Program-made: the position numbers and the translations under genes | The notes under the pieces: generated by a model | Databases searched by the model: none | The model's input: the letters and a program-made list of their open reading frames with translations, nothing else | Told to the model about the DNA's origin: nothing | Source of the DNA: Flavobacteriaceae bacterium UBA5544 | GTDB taxonomy: Bacteria > Bacteroidota > Bacteroidia > Flavobacteriales > Flavobacteriaceae | Reading direction: 5' to 3' | DNA: 48,010 nt | NCBI GenBank assembly: GCA_002426755.1 | Contig: DINI01000019.1 | Coordinates: 337,806-385,815 of the forward strand | Part shown: piece by piece, positions 1 through 7,194 of the stretch | Numbering within the stretch: position 1 is the stretch's first letter | How the letters are laid out: every line of letters begins with the position of its first letter

Positions 1-105
1 CATGTGTTTGGAGCTTCACATCCTTGGACACAACAAGAATTGCCGTCTAAATTGCAGGAAATGGTGATTGAAACCATTAAGTTTATTCAATCTCACAGTC
101 ACTGA
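1..105 (+). CDS. C-terminal end of a probable alpha/beta hydrolase (partial)
   Basis: Frame 1 is open from the left edge to a TGA at 103-105 and encodes the last 34 residues of a protein that begins outside the window. The peptide starts HVFGASHPW and then forms an amphipathic helix ending KFIQSHSH. A His-centred HVFG.SHPW segment followed by a terminal helix resembles the catalytic-His end of dienelactone-hydrolase-like alpha/beta hydrolases. That assignment rests on family memory of a short stretch, so it is tentative. A strong terminator hairpin follows at 128-161, which supports this being a true gene end. Confidence 0.5.
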   Translation, partial: HVFGASHPWTQQELPSKLQEMVIETIKFIQSHSH

Positions 106-127
106 GTTAAGCATTATATTTTAAAAC

Positions 128-161
128 ACAAATGCCAATTCTGATGGGAATCGGCATTTGT
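128..161 (+). terminator. Rho-independent terminator after the partial hydrolase gene
   Basis: ACAAATGCC at 128-136 pairs with GGCATTTGT at 153-161, and inner ATTC/GAAT pairing extends the stem. T-rich sequence follows on the plus strand. Confidence 0.75.
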
Positions 162-199
162 TTGTTTCACTAAATGGTATTTTATCCTGTTTGATTTTG

Positions 200-823
200 C
201 TATTCCGAAATGGAGACATTCGCAGTATTTAATTGCTTGAGATATCCATGTTCCCAGACAATGATAATATCTTCGGAGTTTGCTGGTGATAGTCGGATGA
301 TATCTTGAGTAACGACGTCTTGTCTTGCACTATCGATGCTTACATCATTTGAAAGCAAGGCATATGATTTAAACACAATTCTGTCTAATTCCACTCCGTT
401 CTTCACGGCTCTGATTTGATATTGTTTTTGTGAATCGGCATCTTCGCCAGCTTCTCCAAAGAAAAATTTCATTTCAGCATCCACATTACTGACCATCGTT
501 TTTTGGGAAATCAACCCGCCCCAAATCCAGCCAACTTGTGGTCCCATTTTTACTTTGTACCATCTACTGCAAACATCATTGATGGTTTGTGGTGTGTCAC
601 TTTTAGCTAACAATCGCACATACGTGCCAATATTCAATGTAGTCAATTGCTCACATTGTGCAGACGGACAATCTCTCAACGCGACATCATCTGCCAATAA
701 ATATCGTGAAGCTTTGGCTGCCGAGTTGGAATATATATCAAATTCTACTTCCTGGTTTTGGGACATCATGGTGGTTGCTATCATTAGTACCCCAATAATC
801 ATACTGTTCTTTAAGGTTTTCAT
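200..823 (-). CDS. Secreted SH3b-domain protein of unknown function
   Basis: A 207-residue protein with an N-terminal signal peptide (about residues 1-21, ending MMSQ) predicted to send it across the inner membrane. Residues about 42-107 match a bacterial SH3 (SH3b) domain: an LRDCPS segment, then LNIGTYVRLL, then RWYKVK and the terminal GWIWGGLI strand. Such domains often bind cell-wall peptides, but no catalytic domain accompanies it here. Three cysteines (52, 57 and 85) lie in or next to the domain and could form a disulfide. The C-terminal half (about 113-207) is not recognised. The gene stands alone, with a TAAATTTG promoter-like element upstream. SH3b identity is fairly sure; function is unknown. 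Confidence 0.75.
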   Translation of the reverse strand: MKTLKNSMIIGVLMIATTMMSQNQEVEFDIYSNSAAKASRYLLADDVALRDCPSAQCEQLTTLNIGTYVRLLAKSDTPQTINDVCSRWYKVKMGPQVGWIWGGLISQKTMVSNVDAEMKFFFGEAGEDADSQKQYQIRAVKNGVELDRIVFKSYALLSNDVSIDSARQDVVTQDIIRLSPANSEDIIIVWEHGYLKQLNTANVSISE

Positions 824-859
824 ACTATTTAAATTTAAAGGTTTAACATTTATTTACCT

Positions 860-867
860 CAAATTTA
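860..867 (-). promoter_or_regulatory. Promoter -7 element for the SH3b gene
   Basis: The minus strand reads TAAATTTG, matching the Bacteroidota -7 consensus TAnnTTTG, about 37 bases before the start codon. No clear -33 TTG was found. Confidence 0.4.
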
Positions 868-1055
868 TAAGAAGTGCTTACTGCTGTTAGTGCCATTTTA
901 GTATGCGTTAAGGATCAAATAGTAAGCGTAGAGAGAATTGCTTTGTCATACAATTAACTATTTCAAACATTCAGTTAGAATTCTTTTAGGCATCATAATG
1001 TGTGTGTTTCAAAAAACAAATGATTAGTTTTAATTAGAAAAAATGACATAAAAAA

Positions 1056-1077
1056 AGCCCTACATTTCTGTAAGGCT
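1056..1077 (-). terminator. Terminator of the CAT-anticodon tRNA
   Basis: On the minus strand AGCCTTACA, a GAAA tetraloop and TGTAGGGCT form a 9-bp stem with one mismatch, followed by a run of T (the A run at 1051-1056). It begins 10 bases after the tRNA 3' end. Confidence 0.85.
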
Positions 1078-1086
1078 TGTGTTTAC

Positions 1087-1163
1087 TGGTGGTCCCACCT
1101 GGGCTCGAACCAGGGACCACCTGATTATGAGTCAGGTGCTCTAACCAACTGAGCTATAGGACC
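1087..1163 (-). tRNA. tRNA with CAT anticodon (elongator Met or Ile2)
   Basis: The reverse complement folds as a complete cloverleaf: acceptor GGTCCTA pairs with TGGGACC, the D arm contains AGCTCAGTTGGTTAGAGC, the anticodon stem CCTGA/TCAGG holds loop CTCATAA (anticodon CAT), and the T arm has loop TTCGAGC. The discriminator is A and the CCA end is encoded. CAT anticodons are shared by elongator Met and by tRNA-Ile2, whose C34 is modified to lysidine; the sequence alone does not let me decide between them. It is not initiator-like, because the acceptor end G1 pairs with C72. Confidence 0.93.
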
Positions 1164-1212
1164 GGTTAAGAGGATGCAAATCTAATATATATTTTAATAT
1201 GCTACAACAATT

Positions 1213-1617
1213 TTATGGCTTTATGTCTTGACATAATTCAATGAGAACGCTATTGGTCGTTTTGGGGTGTAAGAAAGCCACAAGCTTATTATCGGCGCCT
1301 TTTTTAGGTGTTTTGTTAAGGACGACAAATCCTTCGTCTGACAATCGTTGTATTTCTTCTTCGATATTATCCACGGCAAAGGCAATATGGTGAATGCCTT
1401 CCCCTTTTTTTTCTATGAATTGAGCAATTGGGCTTTCTGGGTTCGTTGCTTCCAACAATTCAATTTTATTTGGTCCTGCTTTAAAAAAAGAAGTATTCAC
1501 GCCTTCACTTTCTACAGATTCTACCTTATAGTGTGGTGTTCCAAAGAGTGATTCGAATAATTTATTTGAAGTTTTTAAGTCCTTAACCGCAATACCAATA
1601 TGCTCTATTTTGTTCAT
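1213..1617 (-). CDS. mce: Methylmalonyl-CoA epimerase
   Basis: A 134-residue single-domain protein of the vicinal-oxygen-chelate fold that interconverts (R)- and (S)-methylmalonyl-CoA in propionate and branched-chain metabolism. Two beta-alpha-beta-beta-beta halves are visible. Likely metal ligands are His6 in EHIGIAV, Glu53 in KIELLE, one of the His pair 76-77 in GIHHIAF, and Glu127 in LIEL. The open frame reaches 14 codons further upstream, but the ATG at 1617 gives the start typical of the family (MNKIEHIGIAV) and the usual length. A TAnnTTTG element lies 22-29 bases upstream. The gene is divergent from rbfA. The mutase subunits are not in this window. Confidence 0.92.
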   Translation of the reverse strand: MNKIEHIGIAVKDLKTSNKLFESLFGTPHYKVESVESEGVNTSFFKAGPNKIELLEATNPESPIAQFIEKKGEGIHHIAFAVDNIEEEIQRLSDEGFVVLNKTPKKGADNKLVAFLHPKTTNSVLIELCQDIKP

Positions 1618-1638
1618 ACAAAACTCATTTTGTCCATT

Positions 1639-1646
1639 CAAAAATA
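1639..1646 (-). promoter_or_regulatory. Promoter -7 element for mce
   Basis: The minus strand reads TATTTTTG (TAnnTTTG consensus), 22 bases before the chosen mce ATG. This position supports the shorter start, since the element lies inside the longer frame. Confidence 0.45.
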
Positions 1647-1667
1647 CGATAATCCTCAAATATGCTC

Positions 1668-1675
1668 TATTTTTG
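1668..1675 (+). promoter_or_regulatory. Promoter -7 element for rbfA
   Basis: TATTTTTG matches TAnnTTTG, and a purine (A/G) follows within 10 bases. It lies 82 bases before the TTG start of rbfA and back to back with the mce element. Confidence 0.4.
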
Positions 1676-1757
1676 CAGTTGATAAGTCTTAATTTGGGCT
1701 TTTAGTTATTAATTTTAAGCCAATTAGAAATCGATTGGCGCCTAAAAATAGAGTGTT

Positions 1758-2153
1758 TTGGAAGAAAGTCATAGACAGAAAAAAATAGGAGGAATTTTAC
1801 AGGAAGATTTGGTGGATGTGCTTCAAGGTGCTGCTACCAAAGGTGGAATGCGTGGCGTAATTATTTCGGTGAGCAAGGTAAATGTGACCGCCGATTTATC
1901 AATTGCTAAAGTGTATTTGAGCATTTTCCCAAATAAGGAAGCGGAAGAGTTATTAAAAGGCATACGCTCCAACACGCCTTTAATTCGTCATGAGTTGGCA
2001 CAACGCACAAAAAACCAATTGCGACGCATGCCTAATTTGGAATTCTTTATTGATGATTCTTTAGAATATATTGAACGTATTGATAAATCTTTGAAAGGTG
2101 AGGAGAATCCAATTAAGGACAATGATTTATTGGATAAACGTAAAAAATCATAA
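1758..2153 (+). CDS. rbfA: 30S ribosome-binding factor A
   Basis: RbfA is a small KH-fold protein that binds the immature 30S subunit and helps process the 5' end of 16S rRNA. The 131-residue product has the family opening (RQKKIGGILQEDLVDVLQ), the central strand VTADLSIAKVYLSIF and the late helix with TPLIRHELAQR and LRRMPNLEF. The start is TTG at 1758; no ATG or GTG gives the conserved N-terminus, so this is a real non-ATG start. The stop codon abuts the GTG start of the next gene with no gap, which indicates one operon and probable translational coupling. The C-terminus is a short charged tail. Confidence 0.92.
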   Translation: MEESHRQKKIGGILQEDLVDVLQGAATKGGMRGVIISVSKVNVTADLSIAKVYLSIFPNKEAEELLKGIRSNTPLIRHELAQRTKNQLRRMPNLEFFIDDSLEYIERIDKSLKGEENPIKDNDLLDKRKKS

Positions 2154-3356
2154 GTGAATTTCGCACTTTACATCGCCAAGCGTTACTTATTTACCAAAAG
2201 TAGCAGCAATGCCATCAATATCATGACCATTATTGCCGCTTCAGGCGTAATTATTGCAGCAGCAGCCTTGTTTATTGTACTGTCGGGTTTTGCGGGCTTG
2301 AAAGATTTCAGTTTAGGCTTTTCTTCCGTCGTTGACCCAGATTTAAAAATACTTCCTGCACAAGGGAAATCTTTTCTTTTAACGGAAACAGATTCTACGT
2401 CCTTATCTAAAATTGAAGGTGTTTCTAAATTTTCAAAAGTAATCGAAGAGCGAGTTTTTGTGGAATTTGATAATAAAAACCTGATCTGTACTCTAAAAGG
2501 AGTCGATGATAATTATCTCAACGTCACACAAATGGATTCCATGATTACCCAAGGAAGTTGGTTTACTTCAGGTTCTGGCCAAATCGTTTCCGGATGGGGA
2601 ATAGCTCGCAACTTATCTATGGGTGTCCTTGATTATGGAAAAACGCCTAAAATTTATGTGCCAAAACCAGGAAAAGGTCAAATAAGTTCTGTAAAAGGTG
2701 CTTTCAATACCATGACAGCGGTTAATATCGGTGTCTTTCAAATTAATGAAGATTTGGACAATACGTATGTGTTTACAGATATTGTGAATGCTGAATATTT
2801 ATTGAAATATAAACCGAATCAAATCAGTTCCATTGAGTTGAAACTAAAACCAAATGCAGACGAATCGCAAGTAACTGAAGCTGTTTTAAAAACTTTTGGA
2901 AATAAGGTTATGGTGAAGAACAGGGCGCAACTCAACGATGCGCTTTACAAAATGTTGAACACCGAAAACCTAGCCGTCTATCTAATCTTCACATTAGTTA
3001 TTATCATTGCGCTATTTAATGTCATAGGAGCATTAATCATGATGATATTAGACAAAAAAGGATCATTACATACCTTGTTTAATTTGGGGGCTACAACAAA
3101 AGATATTAAAAGAATATTTTTTCTCCAAGGCAGTTTAATGACCATTTTTGGAGGCATCATAGGTCTTACTTTAGGGGTTGTCATTGTGTTTCTCCAACAA
3201 AAATTTTCATTAGTGATGTTGACGACCTCCCTACCCTATCCAGTAACTTTGGAGTTTATGAACGCTTTAATTGTTCTTGTGACCATTGTGATTTTGGGAA
3301 TATTGGCTTCAAAAATTGCCTCCGGAAGAATCAGTGAGCGATTGGTAGAAAGTTAG
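2154..3356 (+). CDS. ABC transporter permease of the LolC/LolE (FtsX-MacB) family
   Basis: A 400-residue inner-membrane protein with the LolC/E layout: one N-terminal membrane helix (about residues 20-50, TIIAASGVIIAAAALFIVL), a large periplasmic domain to about 270, then three helices (about 275-300, 325-350 and 370-392). It is expected to work with an ATPase subunit in extracting lipoproteins from the inner membrane, but that subunit is not next to it. The start is GTG at 2154, directly after the rbfA stop, giving the N-terminus MNFALYIAKRYLF typical of the family. Family is clear; its role as a lipoprotein releaser rather than another FtsX-type permease is inferred. Confidence 0.85.
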   Translation: MNFALYIAKRYLFTKSSSNAINIMTIIAASGVIIAAAALFIVLSGFAGLKDFSLGFSSVVDPDLKILPAQGKSFLLTETDSTSLSKIEGVSKFSKVIEERVFVEFDNKNLICTLKGVDDNYLNVTQMDSMITQGSWFTSGSGQIVSGWGIARNLSMGVLDYGKTPKIYVPKPGKGQISSVKGAFNTMTAVNIGVFQINEDLDNTYVFTDIVNAEYLLKYKPNQISSIELKLKPNADESQVTEAVLKTFGNKVMVKNRAQLNDALYKMLNTENLAVYLIFTLVIIIALFNVIGALIMMILDKKGSLHTLFNLGATTKDIKRIFFLQGSLMTIFGGIIGLTLGVVIVFLQQKFSLVMLTTSLPYPVTLEFMNALIVLVTIVILGILASKIASGRISERLVES

Positions 3357-3571
3357 TTTTCAGTGTTCAATCGCAGTTTTCAGTTTAATTCGATCTAACT
3401 ATGGATGTTTGTATTTGGATATTTACAGAGCAGCCATAAACCGTGCCGTAAGGCTCGACATAGCGGATATTCCTATATGAATTTTAGGAAAACATTCGTG
3501 AATTCGTGGCTCCAGTGATCTATCAAAAAAAAACAATTCAACAACAAACAGCTCTACAATCAGCGATGTTA

Positions 3572-4564
3572 TCAAGCAAATTCGTATCCTGCGAAATCAG
3601 CCAACACCTCATCAAAAGCAGCAAATACATCCATCGAATCATCGCTAGTCACCATCTTCATTCGGTATTCTTTGAAATTTGGGATGCCTTTAAAGTAATT
3701 GGTGTAATGGCGTCGGGTTTCAAACACACCGAGCTTCTCGCCTTTCCAATCAATGGACATTTGAAGGTGTCTTCGAGCCGCATCTACCCGTTCTTCTAAA
3801 CTTACTGGTGCTAAATGTTCGCCAGTCTTGAAAAAATGCTTTACTTGTTTAAAAAACCAAGGATTGCCAATGCTGGCTCGACCAATCATACAGCCATCCA
3901 AACCATAGGAATCTCGCATTTCCATAGCTCTTTCTGGAGAATCGACATCACCATTGCCAAATACAGGGATGTACATTCGCTGATTGTTCTTTACTTCTGA
4001 TATTGGTCTCCAATCAGCATTGCCCTTATACATTTGGGCACGTGTACGACCATGAATGGAAATCGCTTTGCAGCCTACATCCTGAAGTCGTTCGGCAACC
4101 TCAACAATTCGTATGGAGTCGTGGTCCCAGCCTAAACGTGTCTTTACTGTTATTGGCAAATGGGTGCGTTTCACCATTTCTTCAGTGAGTTTTACCATCA
4201 AATCAATGTCTTTCAGAATTCCTGCACCAGCGCCTTTGCAAACCACTTTTTTTACAGGGCAACCAAAGTTAATATCAATAATGTCAGGGTTTGATTTTTC
4301 AACAATATCAACGGTTTGCAGCATACTATCCAATTCTGCTCCAAAGATTTGGATGCCAACTGGGCGTTCTTTTTCATAGATATCTAGCTTCATGACACTT
4401 TTTGCCGCATCGCGAATCAATCCCTCACTAGAGATAAATTCTGTGTAAACAACATCTGCGCCTTGTTCCTTGCACAACGCTCGGAATGGTGGGTCACTCA
4501 CATCTTCCATTGGTGCCAAAAGCAATGGAAAGTCAGGTAGTTGTATGTCGCCTATTTTTACCAC
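3572..4564 (-). CDS. dusB: tRNA-dihydrouridine synthase
   Basis: A 330-residue flavoprotein that uses FMN and NADPH to reduce uridines in the tRNA D loop. Visible motifs are LLAPMEDVSDPPFR near the N-terminus (FMN site), INFGCPVKKV with the catalytic Cys at 102, GAGAGIL after it, TVKTRLGWD, SIHGRTRAQMYKG, and VFGNGDV for phosphate binding. Length and motif order match the DusB group, which is the usual single Dus in this phylum. A second Cys at 109 lies close to the catalytic one. The start is an ATG at 4564, with a TAATTTTG element 17-24 bases upstream. It is divergent from the Lgt-like operon. Confidence 0.93.
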   Translation of the reverse strand: MVKIGDIQLPDFPLLLAPMEDVSDPPFRALCKEQGADVVYTEFISSEGLIRDAAKSVMKLDIYEKERPVGIQIFGAELDSMLQTVDIVEKSNPDIIDINFGCPVKKVVCKGAGAGILKDIDLMVKLTEEMVKRTHLPITVKTRLGWDHDSIRIVEVAERLQDVGCKAISIHGRTRAQMYKGNADWRPISEVKNNQRMYIPVFGNGDVDSPERAMEMRDSYGLDGCMIGRASIGNPWFFKQVKHFFKTGEHLAPVSLEERVDAARRHLQMSIDWKGEKLGVFETRRHYTNYFKGIPNFKEYRMKMVTSDDSMDVFAAFDEVLADFAGYEFA

Positions 4565-4580
4565 TATTGATATTTTGGGG

Positions 4581-4588
4581 CAAAATTA
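4581..4588 (-). promoter_or_regulatory. Promoter -7 element for dusB
   Basis: The minus strand reads TAATTTTG, a full TAnnTTTG match, 17 bases from the dusB ATG, so the leader would be very short. Confidence 0.45.
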
Positions 4589-4644
4589 CATTATTTTGCT
4601 TAATTGTGTATCTTCATCATTCTTAAACTCTAATCAACCTGAAT

Positions 4645-5388
4645 TTGCAAATTCCTTTCGAACCCATCATTTTAGGTTACAACATCAATATCCATTTGGT
4701 ATTGGAGTATTTGGCATTTTTCATCGCTTTCAGGTATTATGTCTATTTAAGAAAAGGAAGCGAAGACACGATTTCATCCATGAATCGCTTATCTATCATT
4801 CTTGGCGCTGTCATTGGTGCACTCATTGGCTCAAGGCTAATTGGATTTATGGAAAATCCTAATATTGAAATTTCAAAAGAAACAATTATTCAGCTGTTAA
4901 ACACCAAAACCATTATGGGTGGCTTGTTTGGCGGCTTGCTTGGCGTCGAAATTTCAAAGAAAATTATCGGTGAAACACAATCTTCTGGTGATTTGTTTAC
5001 ACTTCCCATTATTGTAGGCATTTTTATTGGTCGCGTAGGTTGTTTTCTTTCGGGCATCAAGGAATTCACATATGGTAAAGAAACAGATTTTTTTATGGGA
5101 ATGAATTTGGGCGATGGATTGAAACGTCATCCATTGGCATTGTACGAACTCTTCTTTCTGATGGTTCTATTCATTTTTCTGAAACAACTTCAAAAGCATC
5201 GAAATTTAGAAAGTGGAATGCACTTCAAATATTTCATGATTCTGTATTTCAGCTTTCGATTTATAATTGAATTCTTGAAACCCAATACATTTTTTATCCT
5301 TGGATTGAGCAGTATCCAAATTCTTTGCCTAATTTGTCTCATCTATTACCACAAGACCATTTTAAACCTGTTCAAACATGCCCGTTAG
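4645..5388 (+). CDS. Divergent Lgt-like integral membrane protein (prolipoprotein diacylglyceryl transferase family)
   Basis: A 247-residue multi-span protein with the Lgt fold: the GGLFGG loop (92-97), the GRVGCFLSG signature (129-137), HPLALYE (162-168) and RFIIEF (205-210). True Lgt moves a diacylglycerol from phosphatidylglycerol to lipoprotein cysteines. Aligned from memory to E. coli Lgt, key residues differ: the catalytic His103 position is Met91, Asn146 is Cys133, and Arg239 is replaced by Lys212; Arg143 is kept (Arg130). It is also shorter than most Lgt. It is therefore probably not the housekeeping enzyme but a paralogue acting on another lipid. The start is a TTG at 4645, since an in-frame stop lies at 4624. 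The last 11 bases overlap the following radical SAM gene, which implies coupled function. Confidence 0.75.
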   Translation: MQIPFEPIILGYNINIHLVLEYLAFFIAFRYYVYLRKGSEDTISSMNRLSIILGAVIGALIGSRLIGFMENPNIEISKETIIQLLNTKTIMGGLFGGLLGVEISKKIIGETQSSGDLFTLPIIVGIFIGRVGCFLSGIKEFTYGKETDFFMGMNLGDGLKRHPLALYELFFLMVLFIFLKQLQKHRNLESGMHFKYFMILYFSFRFIIEFLKPNTFFILGLSSIQILCLICLIYYHKTILNLFKHAR

Positions 5389-6772
5389 AAAATACACTTA
5401 TTACGATTTTACGTTGAGCCTTTGCCACGAATGCTTGAAACGTGTTGATGCCAAAATCGTATTTGAAGATGGCAAGGTGTATATGCTAAAAAGATGCAAT
5501 GAACACGGCAACAGCAAAGTGTTGATTGCTGATGATATCGAATATTATAAAAACATCCGCAACTACAATAAGCCAAGCGAAACACCATATACATTTAACA
5601 CCAAAACCCATTATGGCTGTCCGTATGATTGCGGATTGTGCCCCGACCATGAGCAACATTCATGTTTGAGTATTGTGGAAGTGACGGATAGGTGCAATTT
5701 AACTTGTCCTACCTGTTATGCTGGCTCCTCTCCTACCTATGGACGACATCGTACTTTGGATGAAATTAAAAAGATGTTGGACACAATTGTGAAGAATGAA
5801 AAAGAGCCAGACGTGGTGCAGATTTCGGGAGGAGAACCAACAATTCATCCACAGTTTTTTGAGATTCTGGATTATGCCAAAACCTTACCTATTCGCCATT
5901 TGATGTTGAATACCAATGGGATTAAAATTGCCAAAGACAAAGCATTTGCGGAACGGTTGAAAACATACATGCCAGATTTTGAAATCTATCTACAATTTGA
6001 TTCGTTTGAAGATAGCGTGTTGCGTGAGCTTCGTGGTGCTGATTTGAGCGACATTCGTATGAAAGCTCTTGAACACTTGAACGAATTGAATCTTTCAACA
6101 ACATTAGTGGTAACACTTCAAAAAGGTTTGAACGACCACGAAATTGGAAAAATTATTGACTTTGCCTTAAAACAGAAATGTGCGCGTGGGGTCACCTTCC
6201 AGCCCACTCAAATCGCTGGCAGATTGGAACATTTCAATCCAGAAACCGATAGAATGACTCTAACGGAAGTGAGACGGAATATTCTAGAACAAACCACTAT
6301 TTTCAATAGTGATGATTTGCTTCCTGTTCCTTGTAATCCTGACGCTTTGGTAATGGGTTATGCCTTAAAATTGGGTAGAGAGGTATTTCCGTTAACCCGT
6401 TACATCAATCCAAATGATTTACTTGATAACAGCAAAAACACCATTGTCTATGAACAGGACGAAATGCTTCATGGTAAAATGATTGAATTATTCAGTACGG
6501 GAAATTCAGTAGAAGTTGCCGAAGAAAATTTAAAATCGATTATGTGTTGTCTGCCCAATATTGACGCGCCAAATTTGGGTTATGATAACTTGTTTCGAGT
6601 GATTATCATGCAGTTTATTGATGCTTATAATTTTGATGTAAGAGCTATTAAAAAGTCATGCGTCCACATTGTAGATAAAGATTATAAAATCATTCCATTT
6701 GAGACGATGAATTTGTTTTATCGGGATGATAAAAAAGCGTATTTAGAAACCTTGAAAGCAGAAATTCTCTAG
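5378..6772 (+). CDS. Radical SAM protein resembling tetraether-lipid synthase (Tes/MJ0619-like)
   Basis: A 464-residue radical SAM enzyme with several iron sites. The N-terminus has a rubredoxin-like set (C16xxC19, C40, H43). Next comes an auxiliary cluster motif C81xxxC85xxC88xxH91xxxxC96, then the radical SAM motif C106xxxC110xxC113 (binding the 4Fe-4S cluster that cleaves SAM) and GGEPT at 151-155. More cysteines (CNPD, MCCLP, KSCVH) occur in the C-terminal third, which ends in an IPFETMNLFYRDD segment. This order is that of the family of the archaeal enzyme that joins lipid tails into tetraethers. The substrate here is unknown. The gene starts inside the Lgt-like gene, and two small membrane proteins follow 2 bp downstream, so a lipid substrate is plausible. 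Confidence 0.78.
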   Translation: MPVRKYTYYDFTLSLCHECLKRVDAKIVFEDGKVYMLKRCNEHGNSKVLIADDIEYYKNIRNYNKPSETPYTFNTKTHYGCPYDCGLCPDHEQHSCLSIVEVTDRCNLTCPTCYAGSSPTYGRHRTLDEIKKMLDTIVKNEKEPDVVQISGGEPTIHPQFFEILDYAKTLPIRHLMLNTNGIKIAKDKAFAERLKTYMPDFEIYLQFDSFEDSVLRELRGADLSDIRMKALEHLNELNLSTTLVVTLQKGLNDHEIGKIIDFALKQKCARGVTFQPTQIAGRLEHFNPETDRMTLTEVRRNILEQTTIFNSDDLLPVPCNPDALVMGYALKLGREVFPLTRYINPNDLLDNSKNTIVYEQDEMLHGKMIELFSTGNSVEVAEENLKSIMCCLPNIDAPNLGYDNLFRVIIMQFIDAYNFDVRAIKKSCVHIVDKDYKIIPFETMNLFYRDDKKAYLETLKAEIL

Positions 6773-6774
6773 TT

Positions 6775-6969
6775 ATGTCGGATATAAATTTAGACGGGTT
6801 ACTCCTTTTGATTATTTTAATAATGGTTGGGCCAGCAATCTTATTGGCAATCATTGGTGGTATTCTCCGCTACAACCAAAAGAAAAAAGCGGCGAAGGTG
6901 TTTTTCATCCTTTCTGTCGTATATCTTGTAATCAGTTTTGGAATTTGTGGCAGCATGATGTTGTCTTAA
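6775..6969 (+). CDS. Small two-helix membrane protein, first of a tandem paralogous pair
   Basis: A 64-residue protein with two hydrophobic helices (about 8-27 and 41-62) joined by a basic loop RYNQKKKAAK. It begins two bases after the stop of the radical SAM gene, so it is almost surely in the same transcript. Its closest visible relative is the next gene: both share the pattern GP-ILxAIIG, a KK-AKVF stretch, and a C-terminal ICGS/VCGS-ML end containing a single Cys. I do not recognise the family. Being an accessory or anchor for the adjacent lipid-type enzymes is inference from position only. Confidence 0.7.
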   Translation: MSDINLDGLLLLIILIMVGPAILLAIIGGILRYNQKKKAAKVFFILSVVYLVISFGICGSMMLS

Positions 6970-6993
6970 AAACAGTAACCAATACATCAAATT

Positions 6994-7194
6994 ATGAAAG
7001 CGTTATTAATTGAAGGTGATTATACGGGAATTTTTGTCATCATATTAGCAATCATGTTTGGGCCTCCAATTTTGTTTGCAATCATTGGGTTAAGCTACCG
7101 AAACACGAACAAAAAAACCGCAAAGGTATTTTACATTATTGCAGCTGTTTATTTACTTATAAGTTTGGGCGTTTGTGGAAGTTTGATGCTTTGA
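6994..7194 (+). CDS. Small two-helix membrane protein, second of the tandem pair
   Basis: A 66-residue paralogue of the protein encoded 24 bases upstream, with the same two-helix layout, a basic loop (RNTNKKTAKVF) and the same end, GVCGSLML. The similarity across nearly the full length indicates local tandem duplication. It has a short polar N-terminus (MKALLIEGDYTG) before the first helix. Its last 42 bases overlap the convergent DUF4345 gene on the other strand. Family and function are unknown; the two copies may form a heteromeric pair. Confidence 0.65.
   Translation: MKALLIEGDYTGIFVIILAIMFGPPILFAIIGLSYRNTNKKTAKVFYIIAAVYLLISLGVCGSLML

Noticed and set aside
555..890. A 111-codon open frame on the plus strand opposite the SH3b gene
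   Set aside because: It is antisense to a gene with a signal peptide and a recognisable domain and looks like a shadow frame.
1618..1659. Upstream start for methylmalonyl-CoA epimerase
   Set aside because: The added 14 residues are not family-like and overlap the promoter element; the ATG at 1617 fits the family.
3506..3799. A 97-codon open frame on the plus strand overlapping dusB
   Set aside because: It is antisense to the conserved dusB coding sequence and its translation shows no family features.
4645..5388. Housekeeping lgt
   Set aside because: Positions aligned to essential His103, Asn146 and Arg239 of E. coli Lgt are changed and the protein is short, so the gene symbol was not assigned.
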